Origin: Lachnospiraceae bacterium
GTDB taxonomy: Bacteria; Bacillota; Clostridia; Lachnospirales; Lachnospiraceae
Direction of reading: 5' to 3'
Length of the DNA: 14,951 bases
Assembly: GCA_900771955.1 (NCBI GenBank)
Contig: CAAGPW010000114.1
Location: 1-14,951, forward strand
Below, in pieces: positions 1-6,350 of this stretch. The notes below the pieces were generated by a model. That model did no database searches. It saw only the letters and a list, made by a program, of their open reading frames with translations, and was not told the DNA's origin. Position 1 is the stretch's first letter, and each line of letters opens with the position of its first letter. The position numbers and the translations under genes are program-made.

Positions 1-48
1 GTACTTTCTATATAAAAAATTCCGTTAATTTGTGGTTGAAACCATTTT

Positions 49-412
49 TCATCCCTTATTCAAAAGTTCCGGCTCATTTTCAATCAGGTCTTCTGCCAGA
101 TATTTTTCATCCATATTTTCTATTCCATAACTTCCCTTTTCAATTTGCTCAGCCAGCTTACTTGAATAATAAATATCAAATGCTTTTCTCAGCTCAATTC
201 CCTTAATCTCTGAAACTGCATTAATAATATCATCATCCGTTATATTTCCTATAGTGATGTAATATAAAATCCCCTGCCAAAATCCACATACTTTTTCGAA
301 TATACTACGTCCGGATTCTTTATAATTTTTGTTGATCCATGGTATACAAATACATTAACCCCTTTTTTCCTCGCAAATTCCGTAATATCTTCCACTAAAT
401 ATTCTTTTTTCT
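49..412 (-). pseudogene. Remnant of a DUF3791/DUF3990 cassette
   Basis: Three fragments of a familiar clostridial gene set are visible. First comes a DUF3791-like C-terminal end (KEYLVEDITEFARKKG, about 358-406). It reads without a stop into the N-terminus of DUF3990 (VFVYHGSTKIIKNP then DFGRGFYIT, 252-354). The DUF3990 frame stops at 249-251, only about 35 residues into a protein that is normally about 150-170 residues. A different frame then carries a DUF3791-like tail (ITDDDIINAV...AFDIYYSSKLAEQIEKG...YLAEDLIENEPELL) ending with TGA at 49-51. No ATG, GTG or TTG start exists for the DUF3990 part. Family names are from memory of conserved motifs; DUF3990 is, as I recall, related to the ADP-ribosyltransferase fold and its pairing with DUF3791 is toxin-antitoxin-like. 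The stretch is clearly more AT-rich than its neighbours, which suggests transfer. The flippase gene ends inside the junction. Confidence 0.6.
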
Positions 413-1426
413 TCCCCCCATCATCCTTGCCCCGAGCACTGCAAGCCCAAGCAGCAGATTCAGATAAAAACTGACGCCACGCGTCACGCACATGGAAACC
501 AGAAGGCTCTTTCCGGAAAAAATACCGGCAAATGCCGTATGGTACACTGCTTCTGAAATACCCTGCGCACCGGGAAGTGGCAGTACCTCTACCGTAATAC
601 AGATAGCTGCCTGGAGCAGTGCAATATCTGCCGCTCCGGTTCCGGAAAGTCCAAGTCCTCTGTATACAGTATACGTTCCAAGGCAGGACAAAAGGCGCTG
701 CAGACATGTTACCACAAATATAACCGCAACCATTTTTCTGTGGGACTTAAAAAAGCAGACGGTTTCACGGTATCCGTCCAGAAACGCATCTGTCTTTTTC
801 TTTCTTCTATCTGATTTTTTCCAGATCCCGATGCGGGTAAAAAGATTGTCCATCCGGTACAGAAATACGCGGATCTTTTCCGGTGAAAACATAACCAGAA
901 GCAGCAGCACGACAAACACTGCATTGCAGAATAAACCGAGAAAATACAAACCATAATACCCCTTCAGATATTCTTTCAGCGGCATACGCCAGAGCAGCCC
1001 GATTCCGGCTCCGAGCAGTACAATCACCACTTTATACAAGAGCGCCACGGTCATCAATATCACCGAGGACACCGAGAGCGCATTTCCATCTTTTTTCATA
1101 TAGTAGAGCTGCATTGGCTGTCCGCCACTCGCGGATGGTGTGATCCCTGAGAAGAAAAATCCGATAAATGAATAAGAAATACAACGGAAAATCGAGTTCT
1201 GCCCATGTACGCTTCTGAGCAGATACCAGATCATCCATCCTTCTGCCGACACATAGCCGACTGCAAGGAAAACTGCTGCCACAAGATCCGTTTTTTTCAT
1301 TTTTCCGATTGCCCGAAGCACCCCGGAGAGATCCTGATTCCGGAAAACTGCAAAAAAGGTAATGCCCATGATCACGACAAACAGTCCGGTCTGCCACAAA
1401 AAGTTCCGCCTTTTTTTCCTATCCAT
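395..1426 (-). CDS. AglD/YbhN-type integral membrane lipid flippase (LPG_synthase_TM family)
   Basis: A 343-residue polytopic membrane protein matching PF03706, the transmembrane flippase half of lysylphosphatidylglycerol synthase and the archaeal AglD group. Two conserved stretches are clear: TPSASGGQPMQLYYM near residues 97-111 and LPLPGAQGISEAVYHTAF near residues 280-297. Several hydrophobic helices cover most of the chain, and a lysine-rich loop (DRRKKKTD) lies near the middle. No soluble aminoacyl-transferase domain follows, so it is a stand-alone flippase-like protein whose lipid substrate is unknown. The ATG at 1426 is chosen over one at 1465 because CCGGAG precedes it and it overlaps the stop of the upstream gene by 8 bases, as in translational coupling. 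It is the last gene of the envelope operon. Its final residues (GGRKKNI) are encoded in the scar of the DUF3791/DUF3990 remnant, so the native C-terminus may have been replaced. Confidence 0.85.
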   Translation of the reverse strand: MDRKKRRNFLWQTGLFVVIMGITFFAVFRNQDLSGVLRAIGKMKKTDLVAAVFLAVGYVSAEGWMIWYLLRSVHGQNSIFRCISYSFIGFFFSGITPSASGGQPMQLYYMKKDGNALSVSSVILMTVALLYKVVIVLLGAGIGLLWRMPLKEYLKGYYGLYFLGLFCNAVFVVLLLLVMFSPEKIRVFLYRMDNLFTRIGIWKKSDRRKKKTDAFLDGYRETVCFFKSHRKMVAVIFVVTCLQRLLSCLGTYTVYRGLGLSGTGAADIALLQAAICITVEVLPLPGAQGISEAVYHTAFAGIFSGKSLLVSMCVTRGVSFYLNLLLGLAVLGARMMGGRKKNI

Positions 1427-1958
1427 AGGCAATCTCCGGCATAAGATCCGAAAGCGGTCCCTCAAATATTACCTGCATTCCATCGTATTCATAAAAATCC
1501 TTTGGCGTTACCAGTGAAAAATGTTTATCCGAAATTTTAATTCCGTTTTCTTCCAGTATTTTTGCAGTATAAGAAGAACAGGTATACTCGTCTTTTATAA
1601 AAAAGGGCAGTCCCAACGCCAGAAACGGAAGTCCGGGGACTGCATAGTGTATCCCAAACCGCCTGTCGTAATCCGCGCGCAGTTTTTCTACTATTTTTTC
1701 CTTTTGTTTTTCCGTGCAGGGAAGCGCACAGATGCGGTAAAATGCTCCCGGAAATACGCGCAGGATACGCTCTTTTTCTTCTCGTTCAAAACCTGCGAGA
1801 AGCGGCACTGCAGGATTCCGTCTGCCCACACTGTATGCTTCCGAAAGCCCCGCATCCGCTGCGATCACAACATGGACATAACGCTGTCTTAAAAATCTCC
1901 GGATAACTGCCGCAAAAATCCCGGGTGTATCTACGAGTGCAATATAAATATGTGTCAT
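1419..1958 (-). CDS. Papain-like/NlpC-P60-like hydrolase of the envelope operon
   Basis: A 179-residue protein resembling a clostridial family of permuted papain-like (NlpC/P60 superfamily, YiiX-like) enzymes. The likely catalytic residues are His29 in RYVHVVIA and Cys127 in EYTCSSYTAKIL. The usual AYSVGRRNP segment (residues 41-49) follows the His, and SLVTPKDF (148-155) follows the Cys. There is no signal peptide; a hydrophobic patch at about 105-121 might touch the membrane. The ATG at 1958 is preferred to the one at 2003 because AGAGGAAAGG lies just before it and the longer start would overlap the preceding gene. It follows the GT2 gene with a 16-base gap and overlaps the flippase by 8 bases. 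The substrate could be a peptide or an acyl/amide bond in an envelope lipid or glycan; the sequence does not decide. Confidence 0.65.
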   Translation of the reverse strand: MTHIYIALVDTPGIFAAVIRRFLRQRYVHVVIAADAGLSEAYSVGRRNPAVPLLAGFEREEKERILRVFPGAFYRICALPCTEKQKEKIVEKLRADYDRRFGIHYAVPGLPFLALGLPFFIKDEYTCSSYTAKILEENGIKISDKHFSLVTPKDFYEYDGMQVIFEGPLSDLMPEIAYG

Positions 1959-1974
1959 AGCCTTTCCTCTTTCG

Positions 1975-2289
1975 TTACTGAAATTTATAGATTTTTTTTG
2001 CAATCCGGTATCCGTCCACGGTCACTCTTTTTCCCAGTCTTCCCGGAAGATTAGTCAGTCCGCTGATCGTCGTATAGCGCAAACGGTAATAAAGCCTTGG
2101 ATTATTTTCTTTTAGTTCCGTCCAGATCCTGTGATGTTCTTCTTTTGCCTCCATATCTCCACGCAGCAGAAGATGGATCGAGGAAATTGCCATCATAATG
2201 GAAACATTCCGGCACATATAATTCGCCAGTTTGGGATGCACTTTTCTTACCTCATTCAGATCCACGCACTCTGCGACAAGCTTTGTCAC
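1975..2289 (-). CDS. C-terminal part of a frameshifted GT2 glycosyltransferase
   Basis: These 104 codons continue the glycosyltransferase that starts at 2999. The upstream frame ends RIDQQIR then TGA at 2286-2288, and this frame resumes at once with VTKLVAECVDLNEVRKVHPKLANYMCRN. A single missing base near 2287 (AGGTGACA where about AGGGTGACA would restore the frame) explains the split. GTG at 2289 overlaps the stop as GTGA, so coupled translation of a separate polypeptide is formally possible. However, this piece has no ribosome binding site and no domain of its own; it looks like the helical C-terminal region of GT2 enzymes of this type. It ends in GYRIAKKIYKFQ, a plausible natural terminus. 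Confidence 0.7.
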   Translation of the reverse strand: MTKLVAECVDLNEVRKVHPKLANYMCRNVSIMMAISSIHLLLRGDMEAKEEHHRIWTELKENNPRLYYRLRYTTISGLTNLPGRLGKRVTVDGYRIAKKIYKFQ

Positions 2290-2999
2290 CTAATCTGCTG
2301 GTCAATACGCGAGATCAGTACTTTTTCATTAACTGACTGGTCATTTCTGCCCAGGTAATACTGATACAGATTTTCATGCATGTAGTAGATGGTTTTCACA
2401 TATGGGAGCGGCTGATACGCAAAAATATTGTCCACGTAAAACAGATGCTCCGGCAGCACCACCCCTGATGCATGCAGCACTTCAGTACGAAAGATCAACG
2501 CATGCATGATCAGGTACTGCGAAGGATAAAAGAGCGATATCTCTTCCCAGGTACAGATCGTCTCCGTCGGAAAAACATTGTCATAACACATCTCTTTTTT
2601 TATTCCATCATCCAGATGATTGTAGGTGTAATCACAGACCAGAAGATCCGGCATGACCGCTCCGCTCTCACACCAGTCCGCAAGTTTTTCCAGAAGCTTC
2701 CGGTATGCCGCTTCCTCCAGCCAGTCATCGGAATCCACAACCTTAAAATACCTTCCTGCTGCAAGTGAGAGTCCGAGATTTACCCCCGAACCATGTCCTC
2801 CGTTTTCCTTATGTATTGCTGTCACGATTCCCGGATAACGTTTTGCATAGTCTTCCGCAATCTCCCCGGTTCGGTCGGTCGATCCGTCATCCACGACAAG
2901 AATTTCCACATGTTCTCCTCCGATCACCAGCGAATCCAGACACCGTGCCAGATACTGCTCTGAATTGTAGCACGGAACCGTAATTGTCAGATATTTCAT
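2286..2999 (-). CDS. GT2 family glycosyltransferase, N-terminal catalytic part (frameshifted)
   Basis: A GT-A fold glycosyltransferase that transfers a sugar from a nucleotide-sugar donor, probably to a lipid-linked or envelope glycan at the inner face of the membrane. Visible motifs are ITVPCYNSEQYL (residues 6-17), VVDDGSTDRTGEIA (35-48), ENGGHGSGVNLGL (65-77) and the metal-binding VVDSDDW (87-93). The start at 2999 has a strong site, GGAAGGAG, eight bases upstream. The frame stops after 237 residues; together with the piece at 1975-2289 the full protein would be about 341 residues, normal for this group. The catalytic domain is complete, so the truncated product could retain some activity, but loss of the conserved C-terminal region makes that uncertain. 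It follows the 75-residue membrane protein gene with a 4-base gap. Confidence 0.85.
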   Translation of the reverse strand: MKYLTITVPCYNSEQYLARCLDSLVIGGEHVEILVVDDGSTDRTGEIAEDYAKRYPGIVTAIHKENGGHGSGVNLGLSLAAGRYFKVVDSDDWLEEAAYRKLLEKLADWCESGAVMPDLLVCDYTYNHLDDGIKKEMCYDNVFPTETICTWEEISLFYPSQYLIMHALIFRTEVLHASGVVLPEHLFYVDNIFAYQPLPYVKTIYYMHENLYQYYLGRNDQSVNEKVLISRIDQQIR

Positions 3000-3003
3000 T
3001 TGT

Positions 3004-3231
3004 TCATCTCCTTCCTTTCTGTTGTTTTCTCTTTCTGTGATTAGACGCGGCAAACATGATTTCGTTACAGATTACCTGCAAAAAAATACAGCCATACAGT
3101 AAAAACTGCACTCCCAGAATATGCCCTGAAAAATCCATGTACGGATTATACCAGTCAAGCATCTTTGCCGCCATGCACACGAGGCTGCACACTACGCACA
3201 CATGCAGCAGAAATATCTGAAATCTGTTCAT
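3004..3231 (-). CDS. Small two-helix membrane protein, unknown function
   Basis: A 75-residue protein that I do not recognise. Two hydrophobic segments are visible at about residues 5-24 and 39-63. The loop between them carries WYNPYMDFSGH, and the tail is strongly basic (NHRKRKQQKGRR), suggesting a cytoplasmic C-terminus. The start codon overlaps the stop of the glycosidase gene as TAATG, and the GT2 ribosome binding site lies inside the 3' end of this gene, so it is firmly embedded in the operon. That coupling and the specific aromatic loop argue for a real gene. It could be a small partner of the glycosidase or the glycosyltransferase. Confidence 0.65.
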   Translation of the reverse strand: MNRFQIFLLHVCVVCSLVCMAAKMLDWYNPYMDFSGHILGVQFLLYGCIFLQVICNEIMFAASNHRKRKQQKGRR

Positions 3232-3980
3232 TACAATCCCTCCGTTTTCTCCGTCAAAAATATGCCGTCCATAACTTCATGCTCCGGTTTATAGGGATTA
3301 CTCACCACCCGGTTCTGCATCGTCATAAAGGAACAGTGCCCGCCATCCAGATTGTAAGCTGCCCGGCAGCCCAGATCCTCAAACAGTTTTGCCATTTCAT
3401 CCAGAAACATTCCTCTTGATGCAGGCTGCCTTCCATCCACTAAAAGCAGACAGTAATGTCCAGGCTCATAATATCCGATCGCCGTCCTTGGATGCGATTT
3501 CCTGATATAATCCCATGTGATAAACGATGTTTTTGCCCTCCCCTGTTCATCCCAAAGACTTGGTCCGAACACCCAGCTCTGATACGCGCCACGTTCCACC
3601 AACTGCTTCTGGTCGATCTGGCCGGGAGCGTATATATCCATCGTCCCATCCCAGTTCAGTACACAGGTCTCGGCATCCGCCTGTTTGCACCGGTAGATCA
3701 CACCATTTCGTATGATCGTACCGTTTTCCCTGTGGCGGTTATTGCTGTAGGAATCCCCGTTGACCGCAAGCACTGCCTGCATTCTTGCCGACATATCCGA
3801 CAGTTTTTCCGTATACCCCACGCCGTAGGTATCCTGTGCGAAAGCTGTCTGAAAGCAGGTGATATCTCCTATGTAAATATCCGCCAGCACATAGGATACG
3901 TTTGTCCCGTATTTTTCATGCTTACCGCCCTCCGAGCTGTCAATTCTTCCCGTATCATACTGATGAAAGGAGAGACACAC
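3231..3980 (-). CDS. Phosphodiester glycosidase (NAGPA family), apparently without export signal
   Basis: A 249-residue protein matching PF09992, named after N-acetylglucosamine-1-phosphodiester alpha-N-acetylglucosaminidase. In bacteria, members remove sugars from phosphodiester-linked glycans and are usually exported. Core motifs are present: VLAVNGDSYS (residues 70-79), NGTIIRNGVIYR (86-97), HPRTAIGYYEPGHY (163-176) and AAYNLDGGHCSFM (207-219). The reading frame starts only at GTG 3980 (no ATG), and an in-frame TGA lies about 25 bases further upstream. Family members usually carry roughly 60-100 more N-terminal residues including a signal or membrane anchor; none is visible. The start is 10 bases after the upstream glycosyltransferase stop. 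I infer that the N-terminus was lost in a deletion that also removed the C-terminus of that upstream gene, though a cytoplasmic version cannot be excluded. Confidence 0.75.
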   Translation of the reverse strand: MCLSFHQYDTGRIDSSEGGKHEKYGTNVSYVLADIYIGDITCFQTAFAQDTYGVGYTEKLSDMSARMQAVLAVNGDSYSNNRHRENGTIIRNGVIYRCKQADAETCVLNWDGTMDIYAPGQIDQKQLVERGAYQSWVFGPSLWDEQGRAKTSFITWDYIRKSHPRTAIGYYEPGHYCLLLVDGRQPASRGMFLDEMAKLFEDLGCRAAYNLDGGHCSFMTMQNRVVSNPYKPEHEVMDGIFLTEKTEGL

Positions 3981-3990
3981 AGCATCCGTC

Positions 3991-4713
3991 TCAGCATCTT
4001 CTCACGCTCCTGTGTATGTTTTCTCCCGGAATGATCCGGAATGTAAATTTGAAAAGATCCCTGTAAATACGAAACGAATCCCGAATTTTCCTGAAATGGG
4101 AACCTGAATTACTGCGATCCAGATAGATCGTATGAATTTTTATCTCCGCAATCGGAATATGCGCTTTCACGGCTTCCACAAGAACATTCATTTCATACTC
4201 ATACCGTTCTCCTCCTACCGAGAGCAGTTTTGTGAGCAGTTCGCAACTGAATGCCCTAAGGCCCGTCTGCGTATCGGAGACCTTCACTCCACTCACAAGC
4301 CGGAATACAGTCCGTGTGATCCGGTTTCCAAGTCGTGATCTGAGTGGCATTTCCTGCCCTACTGTGCGTGTCCCAAGTACCAGTGTTTTTCTGTGTTTCG
4401 CGGCATACTCCAACAGCTTTTGCATGTCTTGTGTCAGATGCTGTCCGTCTGCATCCATAACCCCGATGACATCACTGTCCCATATTTCTCCTTTGACGTA
4501 AGCCAGCCCCGTCTTGATTGCCGCCCCTTTCCCACGGTTTTCCCTATGGTGCAGCACGATACAGATATCATTCAGCTTTTCAAAAATATGCCGGTACTGC
4601 GCTCCGCTTCCATCATCGATCACAATGATTCTGCATCCGTCTGCCCACAACTGGTCTGTAATTTCAATCAGCCTGTTATCCGGCTGATATACAGGTATGA
4701 TCACAACTGCCAT
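3991..4713 (-). CDS. DPM1-like GT2 glycosyltransferase (polyprenyl-phosphate sugar synthase type)
   Basis: A 240-residue GT-A glycosyltransferase of the dolichol-phosphate mannose synthase-like group, which usually moves a sugar from a nucleotide donor to a polyprenyl phosphate. Motifs are VVIIPVYQPDN (residues 3-13), VIDDGSG (31-37), HRENRGKGAAIKTGLAYV (56-73), the metal-binding VMDADGQH (85-92), and DTQTGLRAF (147-155) followed by GERYEYEMNVL (168-178). The start at 4713 overlaps the preceding stop as TGATG and follows AAAGGAG; a longer in-frame start is rejected because it runs through the PAP2 gene. Many clostridial homologues carry a GtrA-type membrane domain after the RDLFKF segment. 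Here the chain ends 18 residues after it with the unrelated tail FRIIPGENIHRSVRRC, which suggests that the membrane domain was deleted. Confidence 0.8.
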   Translation of the reverse strand: MAVVIIPVYQPDNRLIEITDQLWADGCRIIVIDDGSGAQYRHIFEKLNDICIVLHHRENRGKGAAIKTGLAYVKGEIWDSDVIGVMDADGQHLTQDMQKLLEYAAKHRKTLVLGTRTVGQEMPLRSRLGNRITRTVFRLVSGVKVSDTQTGLRAFSCELLTKLLSVGGERYEYEMNVLVEAVKAHIPIAEIKIHTIYLDRSNSGSHFRKIRDSFRIYRDLFKFTFRIIPGENIHRSVRRC

Positions 4714-4949
4714 CACGCCATCTCCTTTCTCTTCTGCCTCCACTGTTCCACTTTTCGTATTCCATACGCTCCCAGATATCCTGCCACAGCTCCGGCCTTT
4801 CTCGTCCGCGGAAAAACAAGCAGACCTGCTGCAAGCACAATCCAGATGAATCCTCCGTTTCCAAGCTTTGATATCCACGGAAAGATCACATCCCCTGCCG
4901 GTGTGTGTAAATTCTGGATCAGATCAAGAATCTGAAACTCAATGGTCAT
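4713..4949 (-). pseudogene. PAP2-type lipid phosphatase with internal deletion of the catalytic core
   Basis: Only 78 residues remain of a PAP2 (type 2 phosphatidic acid phosphatase) protein, normally about 170-200. The N-terminal part, FQILDLIQNLHTPAGDVI and SKLGNGGFIWIVLAAGLL (residues 5-42), is typical of undecaprenyl-pyrophosphate phosphatase-like PAP2 proteins. After TRKAGAV the chain jumps to GYLGAYGIRKVEQWRQKRKE, which resembles a PAP2 C-terminal end. The catalytic motifs that should lie between (K-x6-RP, PSGH, and the R-x5-H-x3-D signature) are all absent, so the product cannot be an active phosphatase. The frame is preserved across the deletion. The gene overlaps the end of the DUF368 gene by 11 bases and the next start by one base. 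In an intact relative, PAP2 would recycle undecaprenyl pyrophosphate, matching the neighbouring flippase. Confidence 0.65.
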
Positions 4950-5820
4950 TGCGAACACTTCTTTCCTTTACCGCCTGCATGCCAAGCACCAGTGCCACTC
5001 CGATGACTGCAGCGATCAGGTTAAAATTTGTAAATCCAAGTGCCGGCTGTGCTGCTTCCAGTGTTGTCGGCCCCATTTTGATCGCATAAAAAGAACCGAT
5101 CATCATCCCGAGGATCAGATACACCGCCTGCGGTCGAAATTTTTCCAGGCAGACCTTGATTCCCTTTACAACGGTCGCCGCCCCGGCAAGCACTCCACAT
5201 CCAAAAAACATAAGGCACGGAACATAGGAAAAATCCATCGAAAGAAACCCTTTTACGGCAGAAATGACCGGTATATAGGCACCGAAGATCAAAAGCAGTG
5301 TGGAACCGGAAATGCCCGGCAGAAACATTGCGGAGATCGCGACCATACCGATAAAAAACAGCTTGATGCCAAGTCCGACTGAAAAGTTTCCAAGATTCAT
5401 CGATCCTCCGCCGACTCTTCCGTTGAGCCAGGTGATCCCAGCCACGACCACGATGCCAAGCAGACCAAAGAGAATTCCCTTTTTCACCTCACGGAAGCTG
5501 TCTTTTTCTTCCTTTACGATTAGTGGGATCGAACCTGCGATAAACCCGACAAACAGTGAACTGACTGTATAGATATGGTTTTCAAACAGTGCTGACAGCG
5601 CAAGTACCGCAAGCACCATCCCAATGATCCAGCCGACACCAAGCTTTAACAGGTAACGGATGCTCTCCTTTTTTTCCTTCATCTTCCCAAATGCCACATC
5701 ATGGATGGAACCGATAAAGCGGTCATAAAATCCCATAATGAATGCGACGGTTCCACCTGAAACTCCGGGTACGCTGTCTGCCAGCGCCATGCAAAATCCA
5801 TTTACTGCTTCTTTTAACAT
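4939..5820 (-). CDS. popT: DUF368 polyprenyl-phosphate flippase (PopT family)
   Basis: A 293-residue polytopic membrane protein matching DUF368 (PF04018). Members were identified as PopT transporters that return undecaprenyl phosphate from the outer to the inner face of the membrane, so it can be reused for peptidoglycan and other envelope glycans. The two inverted-repeat signatures are present: DSVPGVSGGTVAFIMGFY (residues 16-33) and FLPGISGSTLLLIFGAY in the second half, along with many hydrophobic helices. The ATG at 5820 has an ideal AGGAGG seven bases upstream; the possible longer start at 5898 would run through the leader hairpin and is rejected. It is the first gene of the envelope operon. 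Its leader contains a terminator-like hairpin that covers the ribosome binding site and, upstream, a direct-repeat box shared with the two-component operon. The gene appears intact. Confidence 0.85.
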   Translation of the reverse strand: MLKEAVNGFCMALADSVPGVSGGTVAFIMGFYDRFIGSIHDVAFGKMKEKKESIRYLLKLGVGWIIGMVLAVLALSALFENHIYTVSSLFVGFIAGSIPLIVKEEKDSFREVKKGILFGLLGIVVVAGITWLNGRVGGGSMNLGNFSVGLGIKLFFIGMVAISAMFLPGISGSTLLLIFGAYIPVISAVKGFLSMDFSYVPCLMFFGCGVLAGAATVVKGIKVCLEKFRPQAVYLILGMMIGSFYAIKMGPTTLEAAQPALGFTNFNLIAAVIGVALVLGMQAVKERSVRNDH

Positions 5821-5826
5821 AAAAAA

Positions 5827-5884
5827 ACCTCCTGTTTTGTTTTCTGTGGCTATCATAACAGCCCACGTTAAACAAACAGGAGGT
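5827..5884 (-). terminator. Two-tier hairpin with T tract covering the DUF368 ribosome binding site
   Basis: The arm at 5870-5884 pairs with 5827-5842 (15 of 16 bases, one bulged base), and an inner stem pairs 5860-5866 with 5846-5851. On the minus strand the stem is followed directly by seven T residues and then the ATG of the DUF368 gene. It has the form of an intrinsic terminator for the regulator operon, and the AGGAGG of the next gene sits inside its descending arm. Read-through transcripts would therefore be terminated, or have a masked ribosome binding site. A transcript starting from the -10 element within the loop would lack the first arm and keep the site open. Confidence 0.65.
5852..5857 (-). 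promoter_or_regulatory. Candidate -10 element of the DUF368 operon
   Basis: TATGAT on the minus strand differs from the consensus at one position and lies in the loop of the leader hairpin. No good -35 hexamer lies at normal distance, which fits an activator-dependent promoter. Transcription would begin near 5845 and give a leader of about 25 bases that contains the ribosome binding site but not the masking arm. The spacing from the direct-repeat box is 11 bases (one helical turn) longer than at the kinase promoter. Confidence 0.4.
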
Positions 5885-5887
5885 AAT

Positions 5888-5906
5888 TTCCTAAACAATT
5901 CCTAAA
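5888..5906 (-). promoter_or_regulatory. Predicted response-regulator box upstream of the DUF368 operon
   Basis: On the minus strand this reads TTTAGGAATTGTTTAGGAA: two copies of TTTAGGAA with an 11-base period (5899-5906 and 5888-5895). Tandem repeats with one-turn spacing are the usual binding site of OmpR/PhoB regulators, and TTTAGG-N5-TTTAGG closely resembles the CiaR box of streptococci (TTTAAG-N5-TTTAAG). The same 16-mer, CTAAACAATTCCTAAA on the plus strand, occurs at the kinase promoter. The adjacent regulator is the obvious candidate protein. Confidence 0.6.
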
Positions 5907-5918
5907 TTTTATTTTTTT

Positions 5919-6350
5919 CTATTTATTCAGACGATAACCCGCACCCCAGACGGTCTCTAAGATCTTCGGATTTTTGCTGTCATCTTCAATCTTTTTGCGG
6001 ATACGGTTGATATGCACCATGACAGTTGCACTGTCATCCGCATAGTCATAGCCCCATATCTTTTCAAAAAGCTGCTCATTGAAAAACACAATATTGGGAT
6101 GCAGCGCAAGAAATTTCAGCAGTTCAAATTCCCGGTTTGGAAAGCGTATCTCCTGATCCCCTTTATATACTTTCCAGCTGTTTAAAAGAATCCGAAGATC
6201 CTGAATCCGGATCTCCTCCGGTTCGTTGCCATCCCCGGCTCCGGCTTTTTTTGACAGCCGATCATACTGGCGCAGATTTGCGTTGACGCGCGCCACGAGT
6301 TCCGCCGGGTCAAATGGTTTTGCAATATAAATCGTCCGCACCAAGTCCAA
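5919..6350 (-). CDS. Response regulator C-terminal part with winged-helix DNA-binding domain (frameshifted)
   Basis: This frame holds the end of an OmpR/PhoB-type response regulator. It picks up the receiver domain at YIAKPFDPAELVARVNANLRQYDRL, including the conserved Lys-Pro. A linker follows and then a complete winged helix (IRIQDLRILLNSWKV ... FPNREFELLKFLALHPN ... VFFNEQLFEKIWGYD ... TVMVHINRIRKKIED ... VWGAGYRLNK). The receiver upstream is in another frame: GADD is followed by GATTTATATTGC where GATTATATTGC would read DDYIAKPFD, so one T is inserted near 6330. The nominal TTG start at 6350 has no ribosome binding site and is an artefact of the shift. The DNA-binding domain looks intact, and the two direct-repeat boxes flanking this locus are its probable targets. 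Without translation from a proper start it is probably not made. Confidence 0.7.
   Translation of the reverse strand: MDLVRTIYIAKPFDPAELVARVNANLRQYDRLSKKAGAGDGNEPEEIRIQDLRILLNSWKVYKGDQEIRFPNREFELLKFLALHPNIVFFNEQLFEKIWGYDYADDSATVMVHINRIRKKIEDDSKNPKILETVWGAGYRLNK

Noticed and set aside
2286..2289. Programmed frameshift in the GT2 gene
   Set aside because: No slippery sequence, stimulatory stem or upstream Shine-Dalgarno element is evident at the shift point.
3456..4034. Open frame of 192 codons on the plus strand
   Set aside because: It is antisense to the glycosidase motifs and the end of the glycosyltransferase, with no recognisable protein features.
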